64,000 nucleotides of DNA from Pseudopedobacter sp038243635 (lineage in GTDB: Bacteria > Bacteroidota > Bacteroidia > Sphingobacteriales > Sphingobacteriaceae): positions 1 to 64,000 of the forward strand of contig JBBSQW010000002.1 of assembly GCA_038243635.1 (NCBI GenBank), given 5' to 3'. This document shows, piece by piece, positions 1-7,003 of this stretch (position 1 is the first letter of the stretch; each line of letters opens with the position of its first letter). The notes under the pieces were generated by a model. The model was given only the letters and a program-made list of their open reading frames with translations, did no database searches and was not told where the DNA came from. Both the position numbers and the translations under genes were made by a program.

Positions 1-2
1 GA

Positions 3-35
3 TAAAAAAAATAGCCCCGATCAAGTCGAGGCTAT
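3..35 (-). terminator. Possible intrinsic terminator (minus strand)
   Basis: A 9-bp stem (12-20 with 26-34, one imperfect pair) around a 5-nt loop is followed, reading the minus strand, by a run of T. It would stop leftward transcription from the repeat-rich region. No gene lies directly upstream, so its partner is unclear. Confidence 0.4.
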
Positions 36-385
36 ACCAGATAAACAACTCATTCCTGAAAATGAACTGCTTTCTATTGTTTGACAAAACTATATAAAAA
101 AGTGGAAATAAATTTTGATTTCAAGATAGTACCTTTTCGTTGCAATCTTTTTGCTTTGAAGAAAAACAAAAAGGATTTTCACTACACTCCCTAACGCAAA
201 ACCGTTTTAAATACGAAAACCGCTTTATCAATCGCGATTTATTGAAGTTAGGTTTTTGCTGTTTTGTCTAAATAAATGGAAAATTCAGTTTTAGCTCTTT
301 AAAGCACTAAATTAGGAATATGCAAATCAATCTTTGATCTTATGTCTTGGCTCTCGCGTCTTTATAGTAGGTGACGAACAAGCAT
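36..385. other. Intergenic stretch without a recognisable gene
   Basis: No plausible coding frame is visible. The stretch is AT-rich and contains a copy of a short dispersed repeat at 168-197, listed separately. The remainder holds nothing I can assign. Confidence 0.5.
168..197 (-). repeat. Short dispersed repeat, copy 1
   Basis: Read on the minus strand this matches 1680-1709 over about 30 nt with few differences. Both begin GCGTTA and end in AAAATCCTTTTT. The two copies lie in opposite orientation either side of queG. The GCGTTAa-GAT opening resembles the start of the 77-80 bp element found three times elsewhere in the window, so it may be a distant relative. Confidence 0.55.
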
Positions 386-665
386 AGGCTCTTGCATCTG
401 AAATTCATTACTAGCTCGTGTTTCTTGTTTTTGCATCTTCAGAGCCGGTAGCAAGACAGTCTTTGCTCTTGTATCTTTGCTCTCACTTCTAAATTCAGTC
501 TTTGATCTTGTTTCTTGTTTTTGCATCTTTAGAGCCGGTAGCAAGACAATCTTTGCTCTTGTATCTTCGCTCTCATTTCTAAATTCAGTCTTTGATCTTG
601 TTTCTTGTTTTTGCATCTTCAGAGCAGATTGCAAATAAGTCTTGGCTCTTGTTCTTGCCTCTTGC
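386..665. repeat. 90-bp tandem repeat array, about 2.7 copies plus a degenerate edge
   Basis: Near-identical units begin at 421, 511 and 601 (the third is partial), differing at only a few positions per unit. The unit is itself built from degenerate words such as TCTTTGCTCTTG and TTCTTGTTTTTGCATC. Because 90 is divisible by 3, one minus-strand frame stays open as a 30-residue repeat, but the composition looks like intergenic repeat and not protein. It sits just downstream of queG. Similar GAGCAAAGA word tracts occur upstream of ribF. Confidence 0.8.
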
Positions 666-672
666 GTCTAAA

Positions 673-1608
673 CTAAGCTTTCTTCAAAAAATCAATGTTC
701 CTCGTCAAACCCTCAAACTTTGTACGTTTAACGGGCGATTTCTTGAAAACTCTTTGAAAAACTTCGGTAGTAATATCTTCCCAATCCTGTTTTTTTAAAT
801 GCAGTAAATCTGGGTGAGGTTGAAATGCAGGCTCTTGGTTTGGCACAGCAAAACGGTTCCAGGGGCAAACATCTTGACAAACATCACAACCAAACATCCA
901 ATTATCCATTTTGCCTTTAAACTCGGTAGGTAATTGTTCTTTCAGTTCGATAGTGAGGTAAGATATGCATTTGCTGCCATCCACTAAATAAGGACCAACA
1001 ATCGCTTCGGTAGGGCAAGCATCAATACATTTTGTACAGGTTCCACAATGGTCAGTTGCAAAAGCTTGATCTTCTTGCAAATCCAAGTCAATAATTAATT
1101 CTCCCAAAAAAAAGAAAGAGCCACTTTTTTTTGTAATCAGGTTGGTGTTTTTTCCTCGCCAGCCCATACCTGCTTTTTGAGCCCAAGCTTTATCAAGTAC
1201 AGGCGCCGAATCTACAAAGGCTCTTCCGTTCACTTCGCCAACTTCTGCTTCAATAAATTGCATTAAAGATTTTAGTTTATCCTTAAATACAAAATGGTAA
1301 TCAGTGCCATAGGCGTATTTAGACAGTTTTGGAGCAGTAGCGTCTTCCTGTTTAGCATTACTAAAATAGTTCAAGCTAACAGAAACTACACTCTTAGCAT
1401 CGTTAACTAATAACCTTGGGTCCAAACGCATGTCAAAATGGTTGTTCATATAATCCATTTTGCCGTTGAAATTGTTTTTTAGCCAGTTTTCCAATCTTGG
1501 TGCTTCTTCTTCTAAGAACGTAGCTTTAGAAATTCCGCAAAAAGCAAACCCGAGTCGCTCTGCCTCAGCTTTAATTAATGTTGCATTTTTTTCTCTCGAA
1601 CTTGGCAT
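673..1608 (-). CDS. queG: Epoxyqueuosine reductase QueG
   Basis: Reduces epoxyqueuosine to queuosine in the wobble position of GUN-anticodon tRNAs, the last step of queuosine synthesis. It is a cytoplasmic cobalamin and iron-sulfur enzyme. The sequence carries the two [4Fe-4S] ligand sets expected, CGTCTKCIDACP at about residues 190-201 and CDVCQDVCPW near 240, and the WRGKN segment of the family. I place the start at the Met beginning MPSSREK, giving 311 residues, the usual family length. The frame stays open for 54 more codons upstream, but that extension translates an intergenic repeat (reading FDFAQDD) and is very unlikely to be protein. Downstream lies the 90-bp tandem array. The HAD gene upstream points the same way but is separated by 211 bp of repeat DNA. 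Confidence 0.93.
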   Translation of the reverse strand: MPSSREKNATLIKAEAERLGFAFCGISKATFLEEEAPRLENWLKNNFNGKMDYMNNHFDMRLDPRLLVNDAKSVVSVSLNYFSNAKQEDATAPKLSKYAYGTDYHFVFKDKLKSLMQFIEAEVGEVNGRAFVDSAPVLDKAWAQKAGMGWRGKNTNLITKKSGSFFFLGELIIDLDLQEDQAFATDHCGTCTKCIDACPTEAIVGPYLVDGSKCISYLTIELKEQLPTEFKGKMDNWMFGCDVCQDVCPWNRFAVPNQEPAFQPHPDLLHLKKQDWEDITTEVFQRVFKKSPVKRTKFEGLTRNIDFLKKA

Positions 1609-1679
1609 TTCTGTTATCAACTCAATCTGTAAACTTAGCGCAATTAAATTGGCGAATAATTTTTTAAATACTTGATTTT

Positions 1680-1800
1680 GCGTTAAGGATTGCAATGAAA
1701 ATCCTTTTTTGTCATCCTGAGCGAAGTCGAAGGACGAACAAAAAAGATTGTAACGAAAAGCCCGCCCCAATAGCTCTCGGGGGAATGCCCAAATAGTGGT
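1680..1800. repeat. Dispersed intergenic repeat cluster upstream of queG
   Basis: Three pieces adjoin. 1680-1709 is the partner of 168-197. 1711-1734 reads GTCATCCTGAGCGAAGTCGA and onward, a motif I recognise as a widespread intergenic repeat in Bacteroidota and other phyla. 1759-1788 is a C-rich/G-rich imperfect hairpin (GCCCGCCCC then CTCGGGGG). No coding role is visible, and the queG frame reads into it only by chance. Confidence 0.6.
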
Positions 1801-1819
1801 TCTAACAAACTAGCTTAAT

Positions 1820-2449
1820 TTATAACTCGTCTTTAAAAACTTTTAAAATACTATCCGGATAGGTTAATAGGTAAGTATTAATGCCAAGTTCTGCAGCGGG
1901 TTTTAAATGTTGCGGACTATCATCGATAAACAAAGTTTCCGATGGTTTTAATCCGTTTTCTGACAATACTTGTTCGAAAATCTCCTTATTAGGCTTGCGT
2001 TTTCTTACTAAATGCGAATAATAAATCTTTTCAAAAAAACCTTCATTTCCATCTAATCCAAATTCTTGTTTTAAATATTTAGTGATAAAGCTTAAATGAA
2101 TTTCATTGATATTACTCAGCAAAAAAGTACGATACTTACCTTTCAACTTCAGTAAAAGCTCATGATTTCCGTCCATCACGCCAATTAGTAACGAGTTCCA
2201 AGCGTCGTCAATTTGTTTGTCTGTCAAGTTCGGGTTGCTGACCAATGTTCTAATTCCATCTCGAAATTCAACAGCAGTAATTTGCCCAGCTTCAAACTGA
2301 TCAAAAATGGAGTGATGCCCTTTATGTGCAAAAAACGATTCTACATTTTGAACACCCAAATCTTCAAAAGCTTTTTGAGTACGCTTAAAATCGATTTTAA
2401 AAATTACGTTTCCGTAATCAAATATGATGTTCTTAATATTTTTATCCAT
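1820..2449 (-). CDS. HAD-superfamily hydrolase (subfamily IA, YihX-like)
   Basis: A 209-residue cytoplasmic phosphatase of the haloacid dehalogenase fold. Motif I is IIFDYGNVIF near residue 9, with the catalytic Asp and the D-x-G-N-V form of YihX-like phosphatases. A conserved Ser/Asn stretch (LLSNINE) stands near 115, a Lys-Pro (KRKPNKEIF) near 150, and the metal-binding IDDSPQH near 176. The substrate cannot be read from sequence; relatives dephosphorylate sugar phosphates or FMN. It points the same way as queG but is not tightly linked. The DUF1573 gene lies upstream behind its own terminator, so this gene probably has its own promoter. Confidence 0.85.
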   Translation of the reverse strand: MDKNIKNIIFDYGNVIFKIDFKRTQKAFEDLGVQNVESFFAHKGHHSIFDQFEAGQITAVEFRDGIRTLVSNPNLTDKQIDDAWNSLLIGVMDGNHELLLKLKGKYRTFLLSNINEIHLSFITKYLKQEFGLDGNEGFFEKIYYSHLVRKRKPNKEIFEQVLSENGLKPSETLFIDDSPQHLKPAAELGINTYLLTYPDSILKVFKDEL

Positions 2450-2471
2450 TTGTTAATCCTCGATTTTGATA

Positions 2472-2505
2472 TAAAAAAAGCCATTCCAGAAAATGAAATG
2501 GCTTA
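2472..2505 (-). terminator. Intrinsic terminator after the DUF1573 gene
   Basis: An 8-bp stem AAGCCATT/AATGGCTT (2478-2485 with 2497-2504) with a T-run on the minus strand lies just beyond the stop of the gene at 2527-2919. Confidence 0.75.
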
Positions 2506-2526
2506 TAAATCGTGTTGAAAAAATTA

Positions 2527-2919
2527 TTATTTCGCAGCTTCTACCTCTCCTTTTACGTAAAGCATTTTTAAAGGAGTTTTAGAGTTCGAAGTAATTTTAA
2601 CAAACTTGTTAAAAGGCGCAGCAACCGCCGCGTTGTAAGTCAAAGTAATTGAGCCGGATTGGCCTTTTAAAACAGGTGTACCTTGTTTTGGTTCTACACT
2701 TGGTACAGTGCAACCGCAAGTAGATTCTACCGCAGTAATAATCAAAGGCTCGTTGCCTACGTTTGTGTATTTAAATACGAAAGAAACTGGTTTGCCTTGT
2801 GGTACTTTACCAAAGTCATGTGTTTCTTCGTTAAATTTAAATTCAGCTTTGCTATCTTGCATCGCTGTAAACGCAACGAAACCAATAATTACCGAACATA
2901 ATAACAAAATCTTTTTCAT
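2527..2919 (-). CDS. DUF1573 domain protein, exported
   Basis: A 130-residue protein with an N-terminal hydrophobic signal segment (about residues 3-19) followed by a single DUF1573 Ig-like domain. Family hallmarks are the FNEETHDFGKVPQG opening, the TNVGNEPLII stretch and the STCGCTVP motif. DUF1573 proteins are very common in Bacteroidota and thought to act outside the cytoplasm, but no biochemical role is established. It stands alone with its own terminator downstream, and its upstream region is divergent from the E1 gene. Confidence 0.85.
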   Translation of the reverse strand: MKKILLLCSVIIGFVAFTAMQDSKAEFKFNEETHDFGKVPQGKPVSFVFKYTNVGNEPLIITAVESTCGCTVPSVEPKQGTPVLKGQSGSITLTYNAAVAAPFNKFVKITSNSKTPLKMLYVKGEVEAAK

Positions 2920-2992
2920 TTTTTATTGTTTGTTTAGTCAAATATAGCCAATTCAATACGTCAATCAAATTTTTTTAAACATAGGCACTTAG

Positions 2993-3023
2993 TTTCAGAG
3001 CAGAAATTATTTTGCTATTTTTG
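2993..3023 (+). promoter_or_regulatory. Probable promoter of the E1 gene
   Basis: TATTTTTG at 3016-3023 matches the Bacteroidota -7 consensus TAnnTTTG, with a weak TTTC -33 candidate 19 nt upstream. It lies 22 nt before the ATG. Confidence 0.5.
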
Positions 3024-3045
3024 AATTTTGAGCCCTTAAATTAAC

Positions 3046-5469
3046 ATGATAAATACTCACCATAGACCAGAAGATGCATACGAAACTTCGAATTTAACGT
3101 TTGATGATTTCAAAAAAATGGTCGTTAATGATTACGATATTGCGTTTAAAAGCCGACAAGCTAGTATTTTAGGAAGAAGAGAAGTGCTTACCGGGAAAGC
3201 TAAATTTGGAATTTTTGGCGACGGGAAAGAGGTAGCTCAATTAGCCATGGCTAAGGTTTTTAAAAATGGCGATTGGAGGGCAGGATATTACAGAGATCAG
3301 ACATTTATGTTTGCTACAGAGATGACTAGCATCAAAGAAATGTATGCACAACTGTATGCAACTCCAGATATTGATAAAGAACCTGCATCTGTAGGTAGGC
3401 AAATGAATGCGCATTTTGCAACCCGGTCTTTAAACGAAGATGGTTCATGGAAAAATCTAACAGAGAAGAAAAATTCCTCTTCAGATATTTCGCCAACTGC
3501 AGGTCAAATGGCCAGATTAGTCGGCTTAGCTTACGCTTCAAAATTATATCGACAAAACCCCGATCTTAAAGAATTCTCCAATTTCTCTGTAAATGGTAAC
3601 GAAGTTGCTTTTGGGACTATTGGCAATGCCTCAACATCAGAAGGGGTTTTTTTTGAGGCCATAAACGCAGCCGGAGTTTTACAAATTCCAATGGCAATTT
3701 CTATTTGGGACGATAATTATGGTATTTCTGTACCTGCAAAATATCAAACTACAAAAGAAGATATATCAGAAGTTTTAAAGGGCTTCCAAAGAGAAGAAGG
3801 TAAGCCTGGTTTCGAAATATTTAAAGTTAAAGGATGGGATTATGTGGCGCTATGCGAAACGTACGAACGAGCTATCAAAATTTGCCGGGAAGAACATGTG
3901 CCGGTTTTAATTCACGTAACAGAATTAACACAGCCTTTAGGGCATTCTAGCTCTGGCTCTCACGAAAGGTATAAATCTCAAGACCGTTTGGCTTGGGAAA
4001 AAGAATATGATTGCTTAGTCAAAATGAGAGAGTGGTTGCTTTCTTCGGCAATTTTAAATGAAGAAGAAATAGTAGCCTTAGAAGAGGACGGTAAAAAATT
4101 TGTTAAAATAAGCTTACGCGAAGCTTGGCGAGATTTAACTACGGTAATTAAAGAAGAAAAACAGGAAGCTTTGGCGTTAATCGACGCGGTTTCTGAAGAT
4201 GTTGATGCCGTAAAAAAGGTTTCTTTAATTTTAAAGTCAGAGATTGATCCATTGCGAAAGGAAGTGGTTTCCGCGGTTCGTAAAACACTCCGTTTAAGTC
4301 GTAATCATCCTTCTGATAAAAGAACAGAACTTTTAGCTTGGTACAAAAATCAGCTCGACGAAAATAATGAGCGCTACAACACAAAGCTATTTTCGGATAC
4401 TTCAAAATCTCCCTTAAAAGTAGAAGTAACTGCTCCCGTTTATGGAGAAGACCGTAATATGGTTGATGGACGAGAGTTGTTGAACGCTTGTTTTGATGCA
4501 AACTTTGCCAAGAATCCACTATTGGTAGCTTTTGGAGAAGACTTAGGGAATATTGGAGATGTAAATCAAGGTTTTGCCGGTCTACAAGCTAAATACGGCG
4601 AAATCAGAATTGCTGATACGGGTATTCGGGAAATGACAATTATGGGACAAGGTATAGGGTTGGCGTTACGGGGTTTTAGACCAATTGCCGAAATTCAGTA
4701 TGTTGATTATGTTGTTTTTGCTTTAAACGTACTTACAGATGATTTAGCGAGCTTAAGCTATAGAACAAAAGCGGGGCAAATAGCACCGATGATTATTAGA
4801 ACCAGAGGGCATCGCTTAGAAGGGATATGGCATGCTGGTTCGCCTATAGGAATGTTGTTAAACTCCTTAAAAGGTGTCCATCTGTGTTTGCCTCGTAATA
4901 TGACACAAGCAGCAGGGATGTACAATACGCTGCTGCAAGGAGACGAGCCCGCTTTAGTAATAGAATGTTTGAATGCTTATCGCTTAAAAGAAAAGATGCC
5001 AGAAAATCCTGGCGAGTTTACCGTTCCTTTAGGTAAGGTGGAGGTTTTAAGGGCCGGGAAAGACTTAACTGTGGTTTCTTACGGCTCAACGCTGAAGTTA
5101 GTAATGGAAGCGGCTAAGGAACTAGAAGATTACGGTATAGATGTAGAAGTGATAGATGCACAAACATTAATGCCTTTTGATTTGGGGATGAATTGTCAAA
5201 AGTCTTTAGAAAAAACCAATAAGCTTTTAATAATTGACGAGGATGTGCCGGGAGGCGCAAGCGCATTTATTTTAAGAGATATTTTGGAAAGACAAAATGG
5301 CTATTTTTATTTAGATGCAAAACCAGAAACTTTAACAGCTCAAGATCATCGTACGCCTTATGGGTCTGATGGGGATTATTTTAGCAAACCTAGCGTTGAT
5401 GATATTATTGAGAAAGTTTACGAAATTGTAGAGAATGCAAAACCTAGTCAGTTTAAGTCGATATTCTGA
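3046..5469 (+). CDS. 2-oxoacid dehydrogenase E1, fused alpha and beta subunits
   Basis: Thiamine-diphosphate-dependent E1 that decarboxylates a 2-oxoacid and hands the acyl group to lipoyl-E2. The fused form in Bacteroidota is usually annotated as branched-chain or generic 2-oxoacid dehydrogenase. Residues 1-430 are the alpha part, with GYYRDQTFM near 86 and a TPP-binding stretch from GNASTSEG near 192 to DDNYGISVP. About residues 455-807 are the beta part, with FGEDLGN near 493, the GIREMTIMGQGIG block and IDEDVPGG near 730. At 807 residues it has the length expected for the fusion, with no break. The E2 and E3 genes are not adjacent. Substrate (branched-chain acids versus pyruvate) is not decided by sequence reading alone. 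Confidence 0.88.
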   Translation: MINTHHRPEDAYETSNLTFDDFKKMVVNDYDIAFKSRQASILGRREVLTGKAKFGIFGDGKEVAQLAMAKVFKNGDWRAGYYRDQTFMFATEMTSIKEMYAQLYATPDIDKEPASVGRQMNAHFATRSLNEDGSWKNLTEKKNSSSDISPTAGQMARLVGLAYASKLYRQNPDLKEFSNFSVNGNEVAFGTIGNASTSEGVFFEAINAAGVLQIPMAISIWDDNYGISVPAKYQTTKEDISEVLKGFQREEGKPGFEIFKVKGWDYVALCETYERAIKICREEHVPVLIHVTELTQPLGHSSSGSHERYKSQDRLAWEKEYDCLVKMREWLLSSAILNEEEIVALEEDGKKFVKISLREAWRDLTTVIKEEKQEALALIDAVSEDVDAVKKVSLILKSEIDPLRKEVVSAVRKTLRLSRNHPSDKRTELLAWYKNQLDENNERYNTKLFSDTSKSPLKVEVTAPVYGEDRNMVDGRELLNACFDANFAKNPLLVAFGEDLGNIGDVNQGFAGLQAKYGEIRIADTGIREMTIMGQGIGLALRGFRPIAEIQYVDYVVFALNVLTDDLASLSYRTKAGQIAPMIIRTRGHRLEGIWHAGSPIGMLLNSLKGVHLCLPRNMTQAAGMYNTLLQGDEPALVIECLNAYRLKEKMPENPGEFTVPLGKVEVLRAGKDLTVVSYGSTLKLVMEAAKELEDYGIDVEVIDAQTLMPFDLGMNCQKSLEKTNKLLIIDEDVPGGASAFILRDILERQNGYFYLDAKPETLTAQDHRTPYGSDGDYFSKPSVDDIIEKVYEIVENAKPSQFKSIF

Positions 5470-5602
5470 TAATGAGAGATTTAGCTTAGGGTGACTGGAG
5501 TTTTTTTGAAATAATGCATTAATTGAAAAAACAGCGCTAATTTTTTTTGTATTATTTAGAAAAAAACGCTAACATTGCATCCGCAAATCAGCGATGATTT
5601 CG

Positions 5603-5676
5603 GCACCTATAGCTCAGTTGGTTAGAGTAGAAGACTCATAATCTTTTGGTCCCTGGTTCGAGCCCAGGTGGGTGCA
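5603..5676 (+). tRNA. tRNA with CAU anticodon (Met elongator, or lysidine-modified Ile2)
   Basis: A full cloverleaf is readable: acceptor GCACCTA/TGGGTGC, D stem GCTC/GAGT, anticodon stem GAAGA/TCTTT around CTCATAA (anticodon CAT), T arm CCTGG-TTCGAGC-CCAGG, discriminator A. No CCA is encoded. The 5' G-C pair excludes an initiator. Consecutive C4-G69 and C5-G68 pairs, known determinants for TilS in E. coli tRNA-Ile2, are present, so Ile2 is possible. Confidence 0.93.
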
Positions 5677-5787
5677 CAAAAAGAGATAATCATTCTGTGA
5701 ATGAGATTCCATAGCTCAACTTTCCTGATTATTAGGAAGAGCAAAGTTTAAAAGATTAGAAATAGTCAGGTTAAATATTGAAATTAC

Positions 5788-5861
5788 GGTCGCATAGCTC
5801 AGCTGGATAGAGCAACTGCCTTCTAAGCAGTAGGTCTCAGGTTCGAATCCTGATGTGATCA
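5788..5861 (+). tRNA. tRNA-Arg (UCU)
   Basis: Acceptor GGTCGCA/TGTGATC (with two G-U pairs), D stem GCTC/GAGC, anticodon stem ACTGC/GCAGT around CTTCTAA (anticodon TCT), T arm TCAGG-TTCGAAT-CCTGA and discriminator A. CCA is not encoded. Confidence 0.95.
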
Positions 5862-5904
5862 CAAAAAAAAACCTTGTCTTAAAATGATGAGGATTTCTTT
5901 TAAC

Positions 5905-5961
5905 TCGGAATAATCAAAAAATAGTTCAACTTATTTTTTGAAAACAAGATTATAATTCCGA
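5905..5961 (+). repeat. Imperfect long hairpin between tRNA-Arg and tRNA-Asn
   Basis: TCGGAATAATC at 5905-5915 pairs with GATTATAATTCCGA at 5948-5961 apart from a 3-nt insertion. The inner arms CAAAAAATA and TATTTTTTG (5915-5923, 5932-5940) pair perfectly across an 8-nt loop. It is not followed by a T-run, so it is not a standard terminator. It could be a structured spacer of a tRNA transcript or a relic. Confidence 0.5.
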
Positions 5962-6015
5962 ACATTGCAATCCCGAAAGGGCAGAGGTGTTAAAGCCTTT
6001 GAAACGACCAGAAAT

Positions 6016-6089
6016 TCCTAAGTAGCTCAGCTGGTTAGAGCATCTGACTGTTAATCAGAGGGTCCCTGGTTCGAGTCCAGGCTTGGGAG
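6016..6089 (+). tRNA. tRNA-Asn (GUU)
   Basis: Acceptor TCCTAAG/CTTGGGA, anticodon stem TCTGA/TCAGA around CTGTTAA (anticodon GTT), T arm CCTGG-TTCGAGT-CCAGG, discriminator G. It is the last tRNA of the plus-strand cluster and is followed by a terminator. It is a substrate for the queuosine pathway served by QueG. Confidence 0.95.
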
Positions 6090-6098
6090 CTTAAAAGA

Positions 6099-6132
6099 AA
6101 CCCTTCAAACTATGTTTGGAGGGTTTTGTGTT
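6099..6132 (+). terminator. Intrinsic terminator of the tRNA cluster
   Basis: Inverted arms AACCCTTCAAAC and GTTTGGAGGGTT form a 12-bp stem with one mismatch around a 3-nt loop, followed by T-rich sequence 10 nt after tRNA-Asn. Confidence 0.8.
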
Positions 6133-6180
6133 TTATAAGGTTTTTTTGATGTATTTAGATTAGTTCGGCTGGTCAATATG

Positions 6181-6443
6181 TTATTTAAGGCATGTCGTAT
6201 TTAGAACATGGTGAAATTGTACTCCGCAATCATCAACTTCTCTATACGATTTCATCAAATCGTTAAGCCTGTTTGCAGAATAGAATCCTTTAGCTCAAAC
6301 TTTGAATTTAACTGCTGTTTTATCACATAATACGGAGTGTTAATATATTTAACCTTCCCTTTGTGAGTGACTCTCACTTTTATATTTAAACTGCCATCTT
6401 TTTTTTATGGTGTTTAAGGACTACTTCTTTAACGGTGGCCATG
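6181..6443 (-). pseudogene. Relic of a tyrosine-recombinase (phage integrase) gene
   Basis: Read on the minus strand from the ATG at 6443, the frames give MATVKEVVLKHHKK, then after a 1-nt shift in a run of eight A, DGSLNIKVRVTHKGKVKYINT and onward, then after another shift NRLNDLMKSYRE. This is the N-terminal arm-type DNA-binding domain that I recognise from Bacteroidota phage/conjugative integrases. The core and catalytic domains are absent. The relic begins about 110 bp beyond the 3' end of tRNA-Val, the classic place for an integrase at a tRNA attachment site. The two frameshifts and missing body show it is dead. Confidence 0.75.
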
Positions 6444-6509
6444 CGTTGTAAAACATTTGTGAAACAATATATTGAAAAAGCGCAGAAAAAGCTGATTTTT
6501 TGTAAAATG

Positions 6510-6542
6510 AAAAAAGCCGAAATCTGTTTGAAATCGGCTTTT
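6510..6542 (-). terminator. Intrinsic terminator after tRNA-Val
   Basis: AAAGCCGA (6513-6520) and TCGGCTTT (6534-6541) pair around a 13-nt loop, with A/T runs on both sides. It lies 15 nt beyond the 3' end of tRNA-Val and separates it from the integrase relic. Confidence 0.7.
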
Positions 6543-6555
6543 AACGTCTGTTTAG

Positions 6556-6633
6556 TGGTGGGAGATACTGGGTTCGAACCAGTGACCCCCTGCTTGTAAG
6601 GCAGGTGCTCTGAACCAGCTGAGCTAATCTCCC
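6556..6633 (-). tRNA. tRNA-Val (UAC), CCA encoded
   Basis: On the minus strand: acceptor GGGAGAT/ATCTCCC, D stem GCTC/GAGC, anticodon stem CCTGC/GCAGG around CTTACAA (anticodon TAC), T arm ACTGG-TTCGAAC-CCAGT, discriminator A. Unlike the three plus-strand tRNAs here, CCA follows directly (6556-6558). Encoded CCA is sometimes the trace of an element integrated at a tRNA 3' end, which fits the integrase relic next to it. Confidence 0.95.
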
Positions 6634-7003
6634 TTTGGGCAATCTCGAACTTGTTTTTGTCGTTGATTGGGATTGCAAAAGTAGAGTTTAAATTCATATT
6701 TCCAAAAGATATTTTAGAAAAAGTTGAATTATTTTTCAATTTGATTTCAGAATCTTTTTAACTAGCTATTTATCAGTTAATTATTTTTTATAGTAAACTG
6801 TAAAAAATTAAACAAGCTTCAAGCTAGTTAACTTTTTAGGTTGATTTTGATATTTTTCAACTAAAAATCCCAAATAAATGTAATTCGAAACACATTTATT
6901 GCTTATATTTCTTATTTTTGCATAAAAAATTATGTTTTAATATAAATTACAATATTTTTACGCCACGAAACATAGTTAGTCTCGATAATTTTAATTCAAC
7001 AAA
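6634..7003. other. Intergenic region between tRNA-Val and gdhA
   Basis: No coding frame is credible in these 370 bp. TATTTTTG at 6913-6920 matches the TAnnTTTG -7 element. If used, gdhA has an untranslated leader of about 75-80 nt. I see no good -33 element and no riboswitch fold. Confidence 0.5.

Noticed and set aside
362..634. Open frame of 90 codons on the minus strand with a 30-residue repeat
   Set aside because: It is produced by a 90-bp tandem DNA repeat whose length is a multiple of three; composition is that of intergenic word repeats, with no protein family features.
5701..5787. A possible extra tRNA fragment (ATAGCTCA) between the CAU tRNA and tRNA-Arg
   Set aside because: Only a D-arm-like word is present; no anticodon or T arm can be found.
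6386..6739. Open frame of 117 codons on the minus strand across tRNA-Val
   Set aside because: It reads straight through the tRNA gene (the familiar spurious SEHLPYKQGVTGSNPVSPT translation) and the start of the integrase relic.
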